A stretch of DNA of 64,000 nucleotides from the NCBI GenBank assembly GCA_035541215.1, contig DATKNV010000088.1:1-64000 (forward strand), in the 5' to 3' direction. Below are positions 49,251-57,549 of the stretch, one piece after another (position 1 is the first letter of the stretch; every line of letters starts with the position of its first letter). The DNA comes from DASZHJ01 sp035541215 (GTDB taxonomy: Bacteria; Pseudomonadota; Alphaproteobacteria; ATCC43930; CGMCC-115725). Below the pieces are notes generated by a model, which worked only from the letters and a program-made list of their open reading frames with translations, was not told the origin of the DNA and ran no database searches. Made by a program: the position numbers and the translations under genes.

Positions 49251-49814
49251 ATGACCACCGATGACGGAGCAGCAGCTGCAAGTCTCGAGGACATCGCGCG
49301 AATCGAGAGGCGCACTCGCGAGGCGCTCGTTTACGGCAGGAGTGGCGCGATCCTTATTCTCTGGGGTGTCCTTACCGCGGCGGGCTACCTTCTGGAACAT
49401 TTCAATCCCGCCGACGCCGGCTGGCAGTGGCTTGCCATCAATTCCCTGGGATTCGCGGCGACTGTCCTTCTGCTGTGGCGTCCGCCGCTGTCGCGCGATG
49501 GACGGCTGCGCAATTGGCGTCTCCCCGTGGCCCTGCTCGTCCTCATCCTCTACGGCCTCATCTGGTCGCATCTGCTCTGGCCAGTCGAGTTACGAGGGCT
49601 CAGCGCGTTTTGGCCGACGCTCTTCATGTTCGGGTACGTGGTCGCGGGGCTTTGGATTGGGCGCTTCTTCACCCTCTGCGGACTTGCCGTCACGGCGCTG
49701 ACCTTGGCGGCCTATCGCTGGGCCGGTCCGTGGTTTCCGCTATCCATGGCCGCGGTGGAAGGCGCTGCGCTGCTCGCAGGCGGACTTTGGCTGCGCAGCG
49801 TCGGCGTGCGCTGA
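49251..49814 (+). CDS. Six-helix membrane protein paired with a regulator
   Basis: The 187-residue protein has a cytoplasmic N-terminal helix (LEDIARIERRTREALVYGRSG) followed by about six membrane segments: GAILILWGVLTAAGYLL, WLAINSLGFAATVLLLW, LPVALLVLILYGLIWSHLLW, FWPTLFMFGYVVAGLWIG, LCGLAVTALTLAAY and a last one. No known family is recognised. GGAGGT before ATG 49251 is a clear ribosome binding site. Its stop overlaps the next ATG by one base (TGATG). Such membrane-protein/HTH pairs often act as a regulator with a membrane-bound control partner, but this is unproven here. Confidence 0.75.
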   Translation: MTTDDGAAAASLEDIARIERRTREALVYGRSGAILILWGVLTAAGYLLEHFNPADAGWQWLAINSLGFAATVLLLWRPPLSRDGRLRNWRLPVALLVLILYGLIWSHLLWPVELRGLSAFWPTLFMFGYVVAGLWIGRFFTLCGLAVTALTLAAYRWAGPWFPLSMAAVEGAALLAGGLWLRSVGVR

Positions 49815-50119
49815 TGGGCGGCAACGACATCATTCATCAGGCCATGCGATTGCGGATCATGGCGGCGCTCGTCACGCTCGCGCCGGGGGCCGCCCTCGAA
49901 TTCGCGCGCCTCAAGACCCTCGTCGAGGCAACCGACGGCAATCTCGGAGCGCATCTGGAGACGTTGGAGAAGGCGGGCTACGTCGCGGTCGAGAAGCGTT
50001 TCGTCGAGCGCAAGCCGCAGACGCGCATCGCGGCGACCGCCTCGGGCCGCCGCGCATTCCGCACCCATGTCGCCTATCTCCGCGGCATCTTGGATGGAGC
50101 CGCCGACGCCGACCGCTGA
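49814..50119 (+). CDS. Winged-helix (MarR/HTH_34-like) transcriptional regulator
   Basis: The 101-residue protein is a compact winged helix: HQAMRLRIMAALVTLAPGAALEFARLKTLVEATDGNLGAHLETLEKAGYVAVEKRFVERKPQTRIAATASGRRAFRTHVAYL. The pattern DGNLGAHLETLEKAGYV is the recognition helix of small HTH_34 proteins. It is translated after the membrane protein with a TGATG overlap. The last 46 bases overlap the convergent CCA-transferase gene. The dyad at 49203-49219 is a good candidate binding site. Confidence 0.85.
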   Translation: MGGNDIIHQAMRLRIMAALVTLAPGAALEFARLKTLVEATDGNLGAHLETLEKAGYVAVEKRFVERKPQTRIAATASGRRAFRTHVAYLRGILDGAADADR

Positions 50120-51360
50120 GCCGCGATCCGCGCCTTCGCCTCCTTGAGGCACGCCCCGCGGGTCGCGCGGAAGTTTCCCGCTTCCCACCAGGCCTCGACC
50201 TCGCGCAGGACGCGGCCGACCTCCGGTCCGTGCCTGAGGCCGAAACGCCGGAGATCGCGCCCCTTGAGGGGAAAGACCGGCCGCTTCGTCTTCGCCGCAA
50301 ACCGCAGCAGCGCGCGCGTGCGGCGGCGCGATGCCGGCGCGGATTCCGCCGCCCGCATCAGCGCGAGATCGCGATAGAGCTCCGTCCCGAGATGGTAGAG
50401 CGCCCGGCGCTGCGTCCGGAGATCGGCCGCGAGGTCGACGGGCTGGGGAGACGCTACGAGCGCCGCCAGCCGGTCGCGCTGGGCGTTCGAGAATTTGAGG
50501 CGCAGCGCAAGCGCAAGCGCGCCCTCGCGATCGACGTCGACGAGCGCCGCGAGGCGGCGGATCGGATCGGGATCGGTCTCGATTTCGAGCATGCCCTCGA
50601 GGCGCTCGGTCCGCGTCGCTTCCGGCAGCACGACCGGCAGCACTCCGTCCTCCTTCATGAGTGCCAGGGTGGGCAGCGGGTCGGCCGCCTTCATGAGCTT
50701 CAGCAGCTCCGCGCACACGCGCTCGGCCGAGAGCCTCGGCAGCAGCGGCGCGAGGAGACGGCAGGCGGCGCGCGCCGCAGGATCGGCGGGCTCGCGCCCG
50801 AGCTGGGCGTGAAAGCGATAGAAGCGGAGGAGCCGCAGCACGTCCTCGCGGATGCGCGTCTCGGGATCGCCGACGAATCGCACGCGCCGCGCGCGCAGGT
50901 CCGGCAGGCCATGGACGTAATCGATTATGGTGCCGCCGGGATCAAGGAAGAGCGCGTTCATGGTGAAATCGCGCCGCTCCGCATCGACCCGCCAGTCGTC
51001 GATGAAGGTGACGCGCGCGTGGCGGCCCAGCGGCTCCACGTCGTGACGGAGCGTCGTGATCTCGAAATGCCGCGGCGGGATCACCGCGGTCACGGTGCCG
51101 TGCGCGAGCCCGGTCGGCACGACCTTGACCCCCGCTTTTTGGAGGAGAGCCATCACCGCCTCAGGTGCCGCCGATGTCGCGACGTCGATGTCGGAGACGG
51201 CGCGGCCCAGAAGAGCGTCGCGCACAGCACCGCCGACGAAGCGCGCGACCACTCCGCCTTTCCCGAGCACGCGCAGCAAGCGCCGCGTCGCGCGCTCGGT
51301 CATCCAGGGCTGCGGCGCGATGCGCGCGGCGCCGCTCTTGGAGAGGAAGATCCGCGGCAA
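50074..51360 (-). CDS. CCA tRNA nucleotidyltransferase
   Basis: The 428-residue class II nucleotidyltransferase adds or repairs the CCA end of tRNAs. The head domain has VARFVGGAVRDALLGRAVSDIDVATSA, with the DxD metal pair, and RRDFTMNALFLDPGG. The neck continues IREDVLRLLRFYRFHAQLGREP and ERVCAELLKLM. The helical body and tail are present. A poly(A) polymerase role is possible because the families share these motifs; the alphaproteobacterial length and context (CoA pyrophosphatase, DUF6111) support the CCA enzyme. An alternative start is the ATG at residue 20 (MTERATRRLL). Confidence 0.9.
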   Translation of the reverse strand: MPRIFLSKSGAARIAPQPWMTERATRRLLRVLGKGGVVARFVGGAVRDALLGRAVSDIDVATSAAPEAVMALLQKAGVKVVPTGLAHGTVTAVIPPRHFEITTLRHDVEPLGRHARVTFIDDWRVDAERRDFTMNALFLDPGGTIIDYVHGLPDLRARRVRFVGDPETRIREDVLRLLRFYRFHAQLGREPADPAARAACRLLAPLLPRLSAERVCAELLKLMKAADPLPTLALMKEDGVLPVVLPEATRTERLEGMLEIETDPDPIRRLAALVDVDREGALALALRLKFSNAQRDRLAALVASPQPVDLAADLRTQRRALYHLGTELYRDLALMRAAESAPASRRRTRALLRFAAKTKRPVFPLKGRDLRRFGLRHGPEVGRVLREVEAWWEAGNFRATRGACLKEAKARIAAQRSASAAPSKMPRR

Positions 51361-51366
51361 GGCCGG

Positions 51367-51651
51367 CTACCGCGGCTGAGCCGGCACCACGTGGCCCGGC
51401 ACGATCTTGCCGTCGACCGTGGTGGGCGGGACATAGACGCCGTTGCCGCTGCCGCCGAAGCCGAGCGAGGCCACTACCAGCACCAGTGCCACCAGCGCCA
51501 GGCCCGCCGCTGCAAGCCAGACCAGGGGAACCTTCTGCAATAGCTGGCCGCCCGCGTTAAGCTCGGCCCGGCGCATGGTCAGCACCCACAGCACGTAAAG
51601 CAGCGTCGGAAGCAGCAGCGGCAGGACGATCGTGAGCAGCACCCGGATCAT
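51367..51651 (-). CDS. DUF6111-type membrane protein
   Basis: The 94-residue protein has two hydrophobic helices, LTIVLPLLLPTLLYVLWVLT and VPLVWLAAAGLALVALVLVVASLGF, and a periplasmic-looking proline/valine tail VYVPPTTVDGKIVPGHVVPAQ. It matches a small family found beside CoA pyrophosphatase and CCA transferase in alphaproteobacteria; function unknown. It overlaps the Nudix gene end by 4 bp, so the three are cotranscribed. Confidence 0.82.
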   Translation of the reverse strand: MIRVLLTIVLPLLLPTLLYVLWVLTMRRAELNAGGQLLQKVPLVWLAAAGLALVALVLVVASLGFGGSGNGVYVPPTTVDGKIVPGHVVPAQPR

Positions 51652-52286
51652 CGACCGCTCAGCACCTCCGCGAGATTGACCAGCATCCCCGCCGTCGCCC
51701 CCCAGATATAGCGCCCGGGGTAAGGCAGGACGAAGAAGGCGCGCACGCGCCCCTTCACCTCGCGGCTGTGGCGCTCGTGATTGGCGGGATCGAGCACGAA
51801 GGCGAGCGGCACCTCGAAGACGTCCGCGACTTCATCGGGATCGGGCTTCACGGGATAGGGGATGCGCACCATCCCTACGACCGGCGTGATCTCGTAGCCG
51901 GTGCCGGTGATGTAGGTATCGAGGCGGCCAATCACGCTCACGTGATCGCCGGGCAGCCCCACCTCTTCCTCGGCCTCGCGGAGCGCGGCATGGACGGGAT
52001 CGGGATCGCTGGGCTCGATCCGTCCTCCCGGGAATGCAACCTGCCCCGCGTGGTCGGAAAGGTGGGCGGTGCGCTGGGTTAGCAGCACCGTCAGCTCCTC
52101 CTCGTGGCGCACCAGCGGCACCAGGACCGCGGCGGCGGTCAGAGGCCGCGTGGGCGGCTGGCTCCCCGGCGTCAGCGAATGATCGCCGCGCACGCCCACG
52201 GGCAGCCAGCCGTCCTTGGGCGTGCCGAAGCCGCGGCGGCCGATGGCGGAATGCTTTAGCCGCTCGCGGACGAGCTCCTCGGTCAT
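51648..52286 (-). CDS. CoA pyrophosphatase (Nudix hydrolase)
   Basis: The 212-residue Nudix enzyme has the box GGRIEPSDPDPVHAALREAEEEVGLP and, ahead of it, LLTQRTAHLSDHAGQVAFPGG, the UPF0035 signature of CoA-pyrophosphatases (NudL/CoAse). It should cleave CoA to phosphopantetheine and 3',5'-ADP. ATG 52286 (MTEELVRERL) is chosen; the frame upstream is only the DUF1285 shadow. It starts 5 bp after the DUF1285 stop. Confidence 0.9.
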   Translation of the reverse strand: MTEELVRERLKHSAIGRRGFGTPKDGWLPVGVRGDHSLTPGSQPPTRPLTAAAVLVPLVRHEEELTVLLTQRTAHLSDHAGQVAFPGGRIEPSDPDPVHAALREAEEEVGLPGDHVSVIGRLDTYITGTGYEITPVVGMVRIPYPVKPDPDEVADVFEVPLAFVLDPANHERHSREVKGRVRAFFVLPYPGRYIWGATAGMLVNLAEVLSGR

Positions 52287-52291
52287 TACAG

Positions 52292-52858
52292 TCAGGCGAT
52301 CTCTCCCAAGGGGAAGAACTCTTTGTTGCTCCAAACGCCGAAACGGAGGGCGTTTCCGACCCTCTCTTCCCGGCCCAGATCGACGAGCCGATAGAATACC
52401 GGCCGCGTGAGGCGTGCCTCCAGCCCGTCTCGCACTACTATATAAGGATTGGGAGCCCCGCTCACGGGATCGACGGCGATCCGCAGCGGATGCGCGGGTC
52501 CGGCGGCCACAATTTCGTCGAGATTTGTGCGGAAGGTTAAGACTTGCGCAGACCCCTCGCCTTCGGCATCGAGCTCCACCGCCAGGAACGGCGCGTCCTC
52601 GACGGTGATTCGGCCGCGCTCGGCGGGGGTGACGAGCCAATAGCTGCCATCTGCCTCGCGCTTGAGCACCGAGCCGAAAAGCCGCACCAGGCTCGCGCGT
52701 GTGATTGGAGAACCGCGATAGAACCAGCTACCATCCCGGGCGATGTGGATGCCGATTTCCCCGAGATCCCGCGGTGGGGGCCGGCCGGTCTTCCGGGCCG
52801 ACTCGGCCGCGTGCGTCGCCAGCTGCCGCAGTTCCTCCGGAACCGGTTTATCCGTCAT
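52292..52858 (-). CDS. DUF1285 family protein
   Basis: The 188-residue protein has the family features IHIARDGSWFYRGSPITRASLVRLFGSVLKREADGSYWLVTPAERGRITVEDAPFLAVEL and a second beta sandwich ending YRLVDLGREERVGNALRFGVWSNKEFFPLG. The family is widespread in proteobacteria, cytoplasmic and without a proven role. It is the first gene of the DUF1285-Nudix-DUF6111-CCA operon and diverges from the moxR cluster with 51 bp between start codons. Confidence 0.9.
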   Translation of the reverse strand: MTDKPVPEELRQLATHAAESARKTGRPPPRDLGEIGIHIARDGSWFYRGSPITRASLVRLFGSVLKREADGSYWLVTPAERGRITVEDAPFLAVELDAEGEGSAQVLTFRTNLDEIVAAGPAHPLRIAVDPVSGAPNPYIVVRDGLEARLTRPVFYRLVDLGREERVGNALRFGVWSNKEFFPLGEIA

Positions 52859-52909
52859 TCCCGCCGTCCGCCCTTACCGCTTTTTCTCGTGCCCTGAGGA
52901 GTCGATGCC

Positions 52910-53917
52910 GTGACCGCCCCCGAGCCGCTTTCCGCCGCCACCAAGGACCTCGTCGCAGAGGTCGAATCGCTGGGCCAACGCTTGCAGATCGTGCGCGATC
53001 GCATCGGCCGCGTCATCTTCGGCCAGCGCGAGGTGGTGGATCAAGCCCTGATCACCCTGCTCGCCGGCGGACACGCCTTGCTGATCGGCGTCCCCGGCCT
53101 CGCCAAGACGAAGCTGGTGGAGACCCTCGGCGTCGTTCTCGGGCTCGCGGACAAGCGCATCCAATGCACGCCGGACCTCATGCCCGCGGACATCCTGGGT
53201 GCGGAGGTACTCGAGGAGGCCGATACCGGCCGCCGCTCCTTCCGCTTCATCCCGGGGCCGGTCTTCTGCCAGCTCCTGATGGCGGACGAGATCAACCGCG
53301 CGAGCCCGCGCACGCAATCGGCGCTGCTGCAGGCGATGCAGGAGGGCCGCGTCTCCGTCGCGGGCCAATACCATCCGCTGCCGCGGCCCTTCCACGTTCT
53401 CGCGACGCAGAATCCGATCGAGCAGGAAGGAACCTATCCGCTGCCGGAAGCGCAGCTCGACCGCTTCCTGCTGCAGATCGACGTAGGCTATCCCGATCTC
53501 GAGGCCGAGCGGCAGATGCTGCTCGCGACGACGGGGATCGCGGAGGACAAGCCCGTCGAGGCCATGAGCGCCGCGGAGCTGCAAGCAGCGCAGCGGCTGG
53601 TGAGGCGCATTCCCGTCGGCGAGAGCGTCGTCGAGGCGATCCTCAAGCTCGTGCGCGCGGGGCGTCCCGACGCCTCGACGGACTCGGAGGTAACGGGCCG
53701 CATCGCCTGGGGCCCAGGGCCGCGCGCGAGCCAGGCGCTGATGCTCGCGACCCGCGCCCGCGCCCTCCTCGACGGCCGCTTGAGCCCCTCTATCGACGAC
53801 GTGATTGCGCTGGCGCCGCCGGTACTGCGCCACCGCATGGCCTTGAACTTCTCCGCCCGCGCCGACGGCGTCACCATGCCGGATATCATCGACCGGCTGA
53901 TCGCGCCGCTGCGCTGA
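52910..53917 (+). CDS. MoxR-family AAA+ ATPase
   Basis: The 335-residue ATPase has the Walker A variant GVPGLAKTKLVETL, Walker B LLMADEINRASPRTQSALLQAMQEGRVSVAG and sensor 1 VLATQNPIEQEGTYPLPEAQLDRFLL, then the small lid domain. MoxR proteins act as chaperones that help mature or activate metal or VWA-domain partners. Its neighbours here, a DUF58 protein and two VWA/BatA-type membrane proteins, are its usual partners. GTG 52910 begins the family sequence; 28 bp separate it from the DUF58 gene. Confidence 0.93.
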   Translation: MTAPEPLSAATKDLVAEVESLGQRLQIVRDRIGRVIFGQREVVDQALITLLAGGHALLIGVPGLAKTKLVETLGVVLGLADKRIQCTPDLMPADILGAEVLEEADTGRRSFRFIPGPVFCQLLMADEINRASPRTQSALLQAMQEGRVSVAGQYHPLPRPFHVLATQNPIEQEGTYPLPEAQLDRFLLQIDVGYPDLEAERQMLLATTGIAEDKPVEAMSAAELQAAQRLVRRIPVGESVVEAILKLVRAGRPDASTDSEVTGRIAWGPGPRASQALMLATRARALLDGRLSPSIDDVIALAPPVLRHRMALNFSARADGVTMPDIIDRLIAPLR

Positions 53918-53945
53918 GGCCGGAAACGGGATCGGATCGACCGCG

Positions 53946-54833
53946 ATGGCAGCACCAGCCGCCCGGAGCGCGCTCAGACACCGCGCCGAGGCGCTCGCCG
54001 CCCAGCTTCCGCCGCTCCTGGTGGAAGCTGAGCGCGTGGCGGTGACGGTGTCGCAGGGCGTGCACGGCCGCCGGCGCGTCGGACAAGGCGAGACCTTCTG
54101 GCAGTTCCGGCAATACGAGCCCGGCGAATCCGCGCAGAAGATCGATTGGCGCGAGAGCGCGCGCTCCGAGCGGCTCTACGTCCGCGAGACCGAGTGGGAG
54201 GCGGCGGAGAGCGTCTGGATCTGGCGCGACACCTCGCCCTCGATGGACTACGCCTCCGCCAAGGATCTGCCCACCAAGCGCCTGCGCGTCGATCTCGTGG
54301 CGCTTGCCCTGGCTGCGCTGCTGATCCGAGGCGGCGAGCGCGTGACGCTCCTGGGCTCGGGTAGGCCGCCCGCCACGGGCAATGCCGTGCTCAATCGCCT
54401 GGCGCTCCAGATCGAGCGTGACGAGCGCTCCGGTCCGAGCCTCCCTGCCTTCGAGCAGCTCCCGCGCTACGCGCAGATCGTGCTGATCGGCGATCTCCTG
54501 GAGCCGCTCGCCGACATCGACCGGCTCGCGCGGCGCTTCGCGGCGATGGGAGTGAAGGGCCACCTGCTGCAAGTGCTCGATCCCGTCGAGGAGACACTGC
54601 CCTTCGAGGGCCGCGTGCGCTTCGAGGGGCTGGAGCAGGAGGACGCGCTGCTGCTGGCACGGGTCGAGACCGTCCGCGAGCGCTACGAGGAGAAGCTCAG
54701 GCACCATCGCGAGGGCCTGCAAGCCCTGACCCAGGCGATAGGCTGGAGCTTCGCGCATCACCGCACCGACCGGCCCCCGACGACGGCGCTCCTCGCGCTC
54801 TATGGCGCGCTCGCGCGCCCCAAGAACCGGTGA
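53946..54833 (+). CDS. DUF58 (VWA-like) protein
   Basis: The 295-residue protein has the DUF58 core VSQGVHGRRRVGQGETFWQFRQYEPGESAQKIDWRESARSERLYVRETEWEAAESVWIWRDTSPSMDYAS. DTSPS forms the MIDAS metal site of a VWA-like fold. The remaining strands follow (VTLLGSG, IVLIGDLLEPL, GVKGHLLQVLDP). It is expected to be loaded or remodelled by the MoxR ATPase. It ends 4 bp before the next start, in a four-gene operon. Confidence 0.9.
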   Translation: MAAPAARSALRHRAEALAAQLPPLLVEAERVAVTVSQGVHGRRRVGQGETFWQFRQYEPGESAQKIDWRESARSERLYVRETEWEAAESVWIWRDTSPSMDYASAKDLPTKRLRVDLVALALAALLIRGGERVTLLGSGRPPATGNAVLNRLALQIERDERSGPSLPAFEQLPRYAQIVLIGDLLEPLADIDRLARRFAAMGVKGHLLQVLDPVEETLPFEGRVRFEGLEQEDALLLARVETVRERYEEKLRHHREGLQALTQAIGWSFAHHRTDRPPTTALLALYGALARPKNR

Positions 54834-54837
54834 GCCC

Positions 54838-57549
54838 ATGCTGAGCCTCGGCAGCCTCGCCTTCGCGGCACCCTGGATTCTCCTGGGATTCGCGGTGCTG
54901 CCGATCCTCTGGTGGCTGCTCCGGGTGACACCGCCCGCGCCCAAGCGCATCGTCTTCCCGGCGCTGCGGCTGCTGCGCGACCTGCTGCCGCGGGAGGAGA
55001 CGCCCGCGAAGACGCCGCTCTGGCTCATCCTCATGCGGATGGCGCTCGCTGGGCTGGTGATCCTGGCGCTCGCCCATCCGCTCCTCAATCCGAATGCGCG
55101 GCTCATCGGCACCGGCCCGCTGGTGATCGCGGTCGACGACGGCTGGGGTGCCGCCGCGCATTGGCAGGAGCGGCAAGCGGCCCTCGCCCAGCTCGTGGGT
55201 CAGGCGCAGCGCGAGGAGCGCCGCGTGGTGCTGCTGGGCACCGCGCAGGAGCCCGGCGGCGTGACGCCGCCGCCGCTCTCGGTGCTGCGGCCCGACGACG
55301 CGCGCGCCGCCGCCGCGGCCATGACCCCGCACCCATGGCCGGTTGATCGCAAGGCGGCGCTGGCGCGGTTGCAGGCGCTCGCGCCGCAAGATGCGACCGC
55401 GGTCTGGCTCAGCGACGGGCTCGAGGACGGCGACGGCTACGCCTTCGCCGAGGGTCTTACGGCGATGGGCGCGCTCCGCGTGGTGATGGACGCGCAGACC
55501 GACCTGTCGCGGCTGATCGCTCCCGGCGATGCCGAGGCCAAGGACCTCACGGTCCTTGTCCGGCGCGCGGGTATCGCGGGGGAGGAGCATTTCTTCGTCC
55601 GCGCGGTCGGCGATGACGGCCGCCTGCTCGCGCGCGCGGAGGCGCAGATCGCGCCCGGCACCGACAGCACCGCCGTTGCGCTCAAGATGCCGGTCGAGCT
55701 ACGGAATCGCGCCGCGAGCGTGATCGTCGAGGGCGAGTCCTCCGCGGGCGCGACGCTGCTCCTCGACGAGCGCTGGCGCCGCCGCCCCGTCGGCATCGCG
55801 GCGCCGCCGCCCGGCGAGGCGGCGCAGCCGCTGCTCTCCGGCGCCTATTATCTCGAGCGCGCCTTGCAGCCCTTCAGCGAGGTCCGCCGCGGCAGCGTGA
55901 GTCAGCTCCTGCAGCGGGAGATCGCGGTGCTGCTGCTCCCGGATGCCACCACCCTCGACAGCGGCGACCGCTCGGCGATCGTCAAATGGATCGAGGGGGG
56001 TGGGCTCGTGCTGCGCTTCGCGGGGCCGAACCTCGCGGAGAAGTCCGACGATCTCCTGCCGGTAACACTCCGGCGCGGCGGGCGCGTGCTCGGCGGCGCG
56101 CTCTCTTGGGAGAAGCCCGCGCATCTCGCGCCCTTCGCAGCCGACAGCCCCTTTGCCGGCCTCTCCATACCCGATGACGTGACCATCACGCGCCAGGTGC
56201 TCGCGGAGCCCGCGCTCGATCTCAGCAGCAAGACCTGGGCGCGGCTCACCGACGGAACGCCGCTGGTCACCGCGGAAAAGCGCGGCAAGGGCTGGCTCGT
56301 CCTCGTGCACACCACCGCCGATCCCGAGTGGTCGACGCTGCCGATCTCCGGTCTTTTCGTGGACATGCTCCGGCGCGTAGTGGGGCTGAGCCAGGGCATC
56401 GCGGCCACAGCCGATGTGGCGCTGCCGCCCGTCGAGACCGTCGACGGCTTCGGCCGCCTCGGCCCCGCGCCCGCCTCCGCGCAGCTCATCCCCGCCGGCG
56501 CCTTCGCGGAGACGCGTGTCGATCCGCGCCATCCCCCCGGCTTCTACGGGACGTCGGACGCGCGGCGTGCACTCAACCTCGCCTCCTCGGTGCCGAAACT
56601 GACGCCGCTCACGAGCCTGCCGCCGGGTACGGCGCTGCAGCCCTATGAGCGCGGCAAGGAAGTCGACTTCCGGCCCTGGCTCCTCGGCGCGGTGCTGGGG
56701 CTCGCCCTCGTCGATCTCATCATCGCATATACGCTGAGAGGCCTCCTCGGCGGCATCGGGCGAGCGCGGCGGGTGGCGACGGGCGCACTCATCCTCATGG
56801 CCCTGGCGCTCCCTGCGCGCGCCACAGGCGACGACGAGACTGCGATCCGCGCGAGCTCCGAGTTCCACCTCGCCTATGTGCGCACGGGGATCGCCGAGGT
56901 CGACGACGAGTCGCGGGCGGGCCTCGCGGGTCTCGCCGACGTGCTCAACCGCCGCACTGCCGTCGAGGGTGCCGATCCGCTCGAGGTCGACATCGAGGCC
57001 GACGAGCTCCTGTTCTATCCGCTCCTCTACTGGCCGGTCGTCGAGGGGCAGCACCTGCCCTCGGCAAAGGCGATCGACAAGATCAACCACTACCTCGCGA
57101 CCGGCGGCACCATCCTCTTCGACACCCGCGACCAGGGTGAGCGCAATGCCGCGACCGCCTTCGAGGCGCAGCAGCAGCTGCAGCGGCTCGTCGCCGGCCT
57201 CAAGGTTCCGCCGCTCGTCCCGCTGCCGCCGGACCACGTCCTCACCAAGGCCTTCTACCTCATGCAGGAGTTCCCGGGACGCTGGAGCGGCGGGCGGCTC
57301 TGGATCGAGCCCACGGAAGGCAAGGTCAACGACGGTGTCGCCTCGATCATCGTCGGCAGCAACGACTTTGCGGGCGCCTGGGCGATCGATAGCCAGGGCC
57401 GACCACTCTACGCGGTCGTGCCCGGCGGCGAGCAGCAGCGCGAGATGGCCTACCGCTTCGGCGTCAACCTCGTGATGTACACCCTCACCGGCAACTACAA
57501 GACCGACCAGGTGCACGTGCCCGCGATCCTGGAGCGCTTGGGCCAATGA
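54838..57549 (+). CDS. BatA-like/DUF4159 membrane protein
   Basis: The 903-residue protein starts with the BatA-type N-terminus (MLSLGSLAFAAPWILLGFAVLPILWWLLRVTPPAPKRIVFPAL, helix, then a second membrane helix near 65-82). A degenerate VWA region and a glutamine-amidotransferase-like segment follow (about 360-520), then membrane helices near 625 and 650. A periplasmic DUF4159 domain (about 680-900) has FHLAYVRTG, ADELLFYPLLYWPVVEGQ, GGTILFDTRDQ. No catalytic residues are evident. ATG 54838 begins on the first helix. It overlaps the next gene by 4 bp. The cluster is thought to act in envelope stress or assembly; the job here is unknown. Confidence 0.88.
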   Translation: MLSLGSLAFAAPWILLGFAVLPILWWLLRVTPPAPKRIVFPALRLLRDLLPREETPAKTPLWLILMRMALAGLVILALAHPLLNPNARLIGTGPLVIAVDDGWGAAAHWQERQAALAQLVGQAQREERRVVLLGTAQEPGGVTPPPLSVLRPDDARAAAAAMTPHPWPVDRKAALARLQALAPQDATAVWLSDGLEDGDGYAFAEGLTAMGALRVVMDAQTDLSRLIAPGDAEAKDLTVLVRRAGIAGEEHFFVRAVGDDGRLLARAEAQIAPGTDSTAVALKMPVELRNRAASVIVEGESSAGATLLLDERWRRRPVGIAAPPPGEAAQPLLSGAYYLERALQPFSEVRRGSVSQLLQREIAVLLLPDATTLDSGDRSAIVKWIEGGGLVLRFAGPNLAEKSDDLLPVTLRRGGRVLGGALSWEKPAHLAPFAADSPFAGLSIPDDVTITRQVLAEPALDLSSKTWARLTDGTPLVTAEKRGKGWLVLVHTTADPEWSTLPISGLFVDMLRRVVGLSQGIAATADVALPPVETVDGFGRLGPAPASAQLIPAGAFAETRVDPRHPPGFYGTSDARRALNLASSVPKLTPLTSLPPGTALQPYERGKEVDFRPWLLGAVLGLALVDLIIAYTLRGLLGGIGRARRVATGALILMALALPARATGDDETAIRASSEFHLAYVRTGIAEVDDESRAGLAGLADVLNRRTAVEGADPLEVDIEADELLFYPLLYWPVVEGQHLPSAKAIDKINHYLATGGTILFDTRDQGERNAATAFEAQQQLQRLVAGLKVPPLVPLPPDHVLTKAFYLMQEFPGRWSGGRLWIEPTEGKVNDGVASIIVGSNDFAGAWAIDSQGRPLYAVVPGGEQQREMAYRFGVNLVMYTLTGNYKTDQVHVPAILERLGQ

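Noticed and set aside
55699..57546. 615-codon minus-strand frame opposite the DUF4159 gene
   Set aside because: Shadow frame with biased composition; the plus strand carries BatA and DUF4159 patterns.
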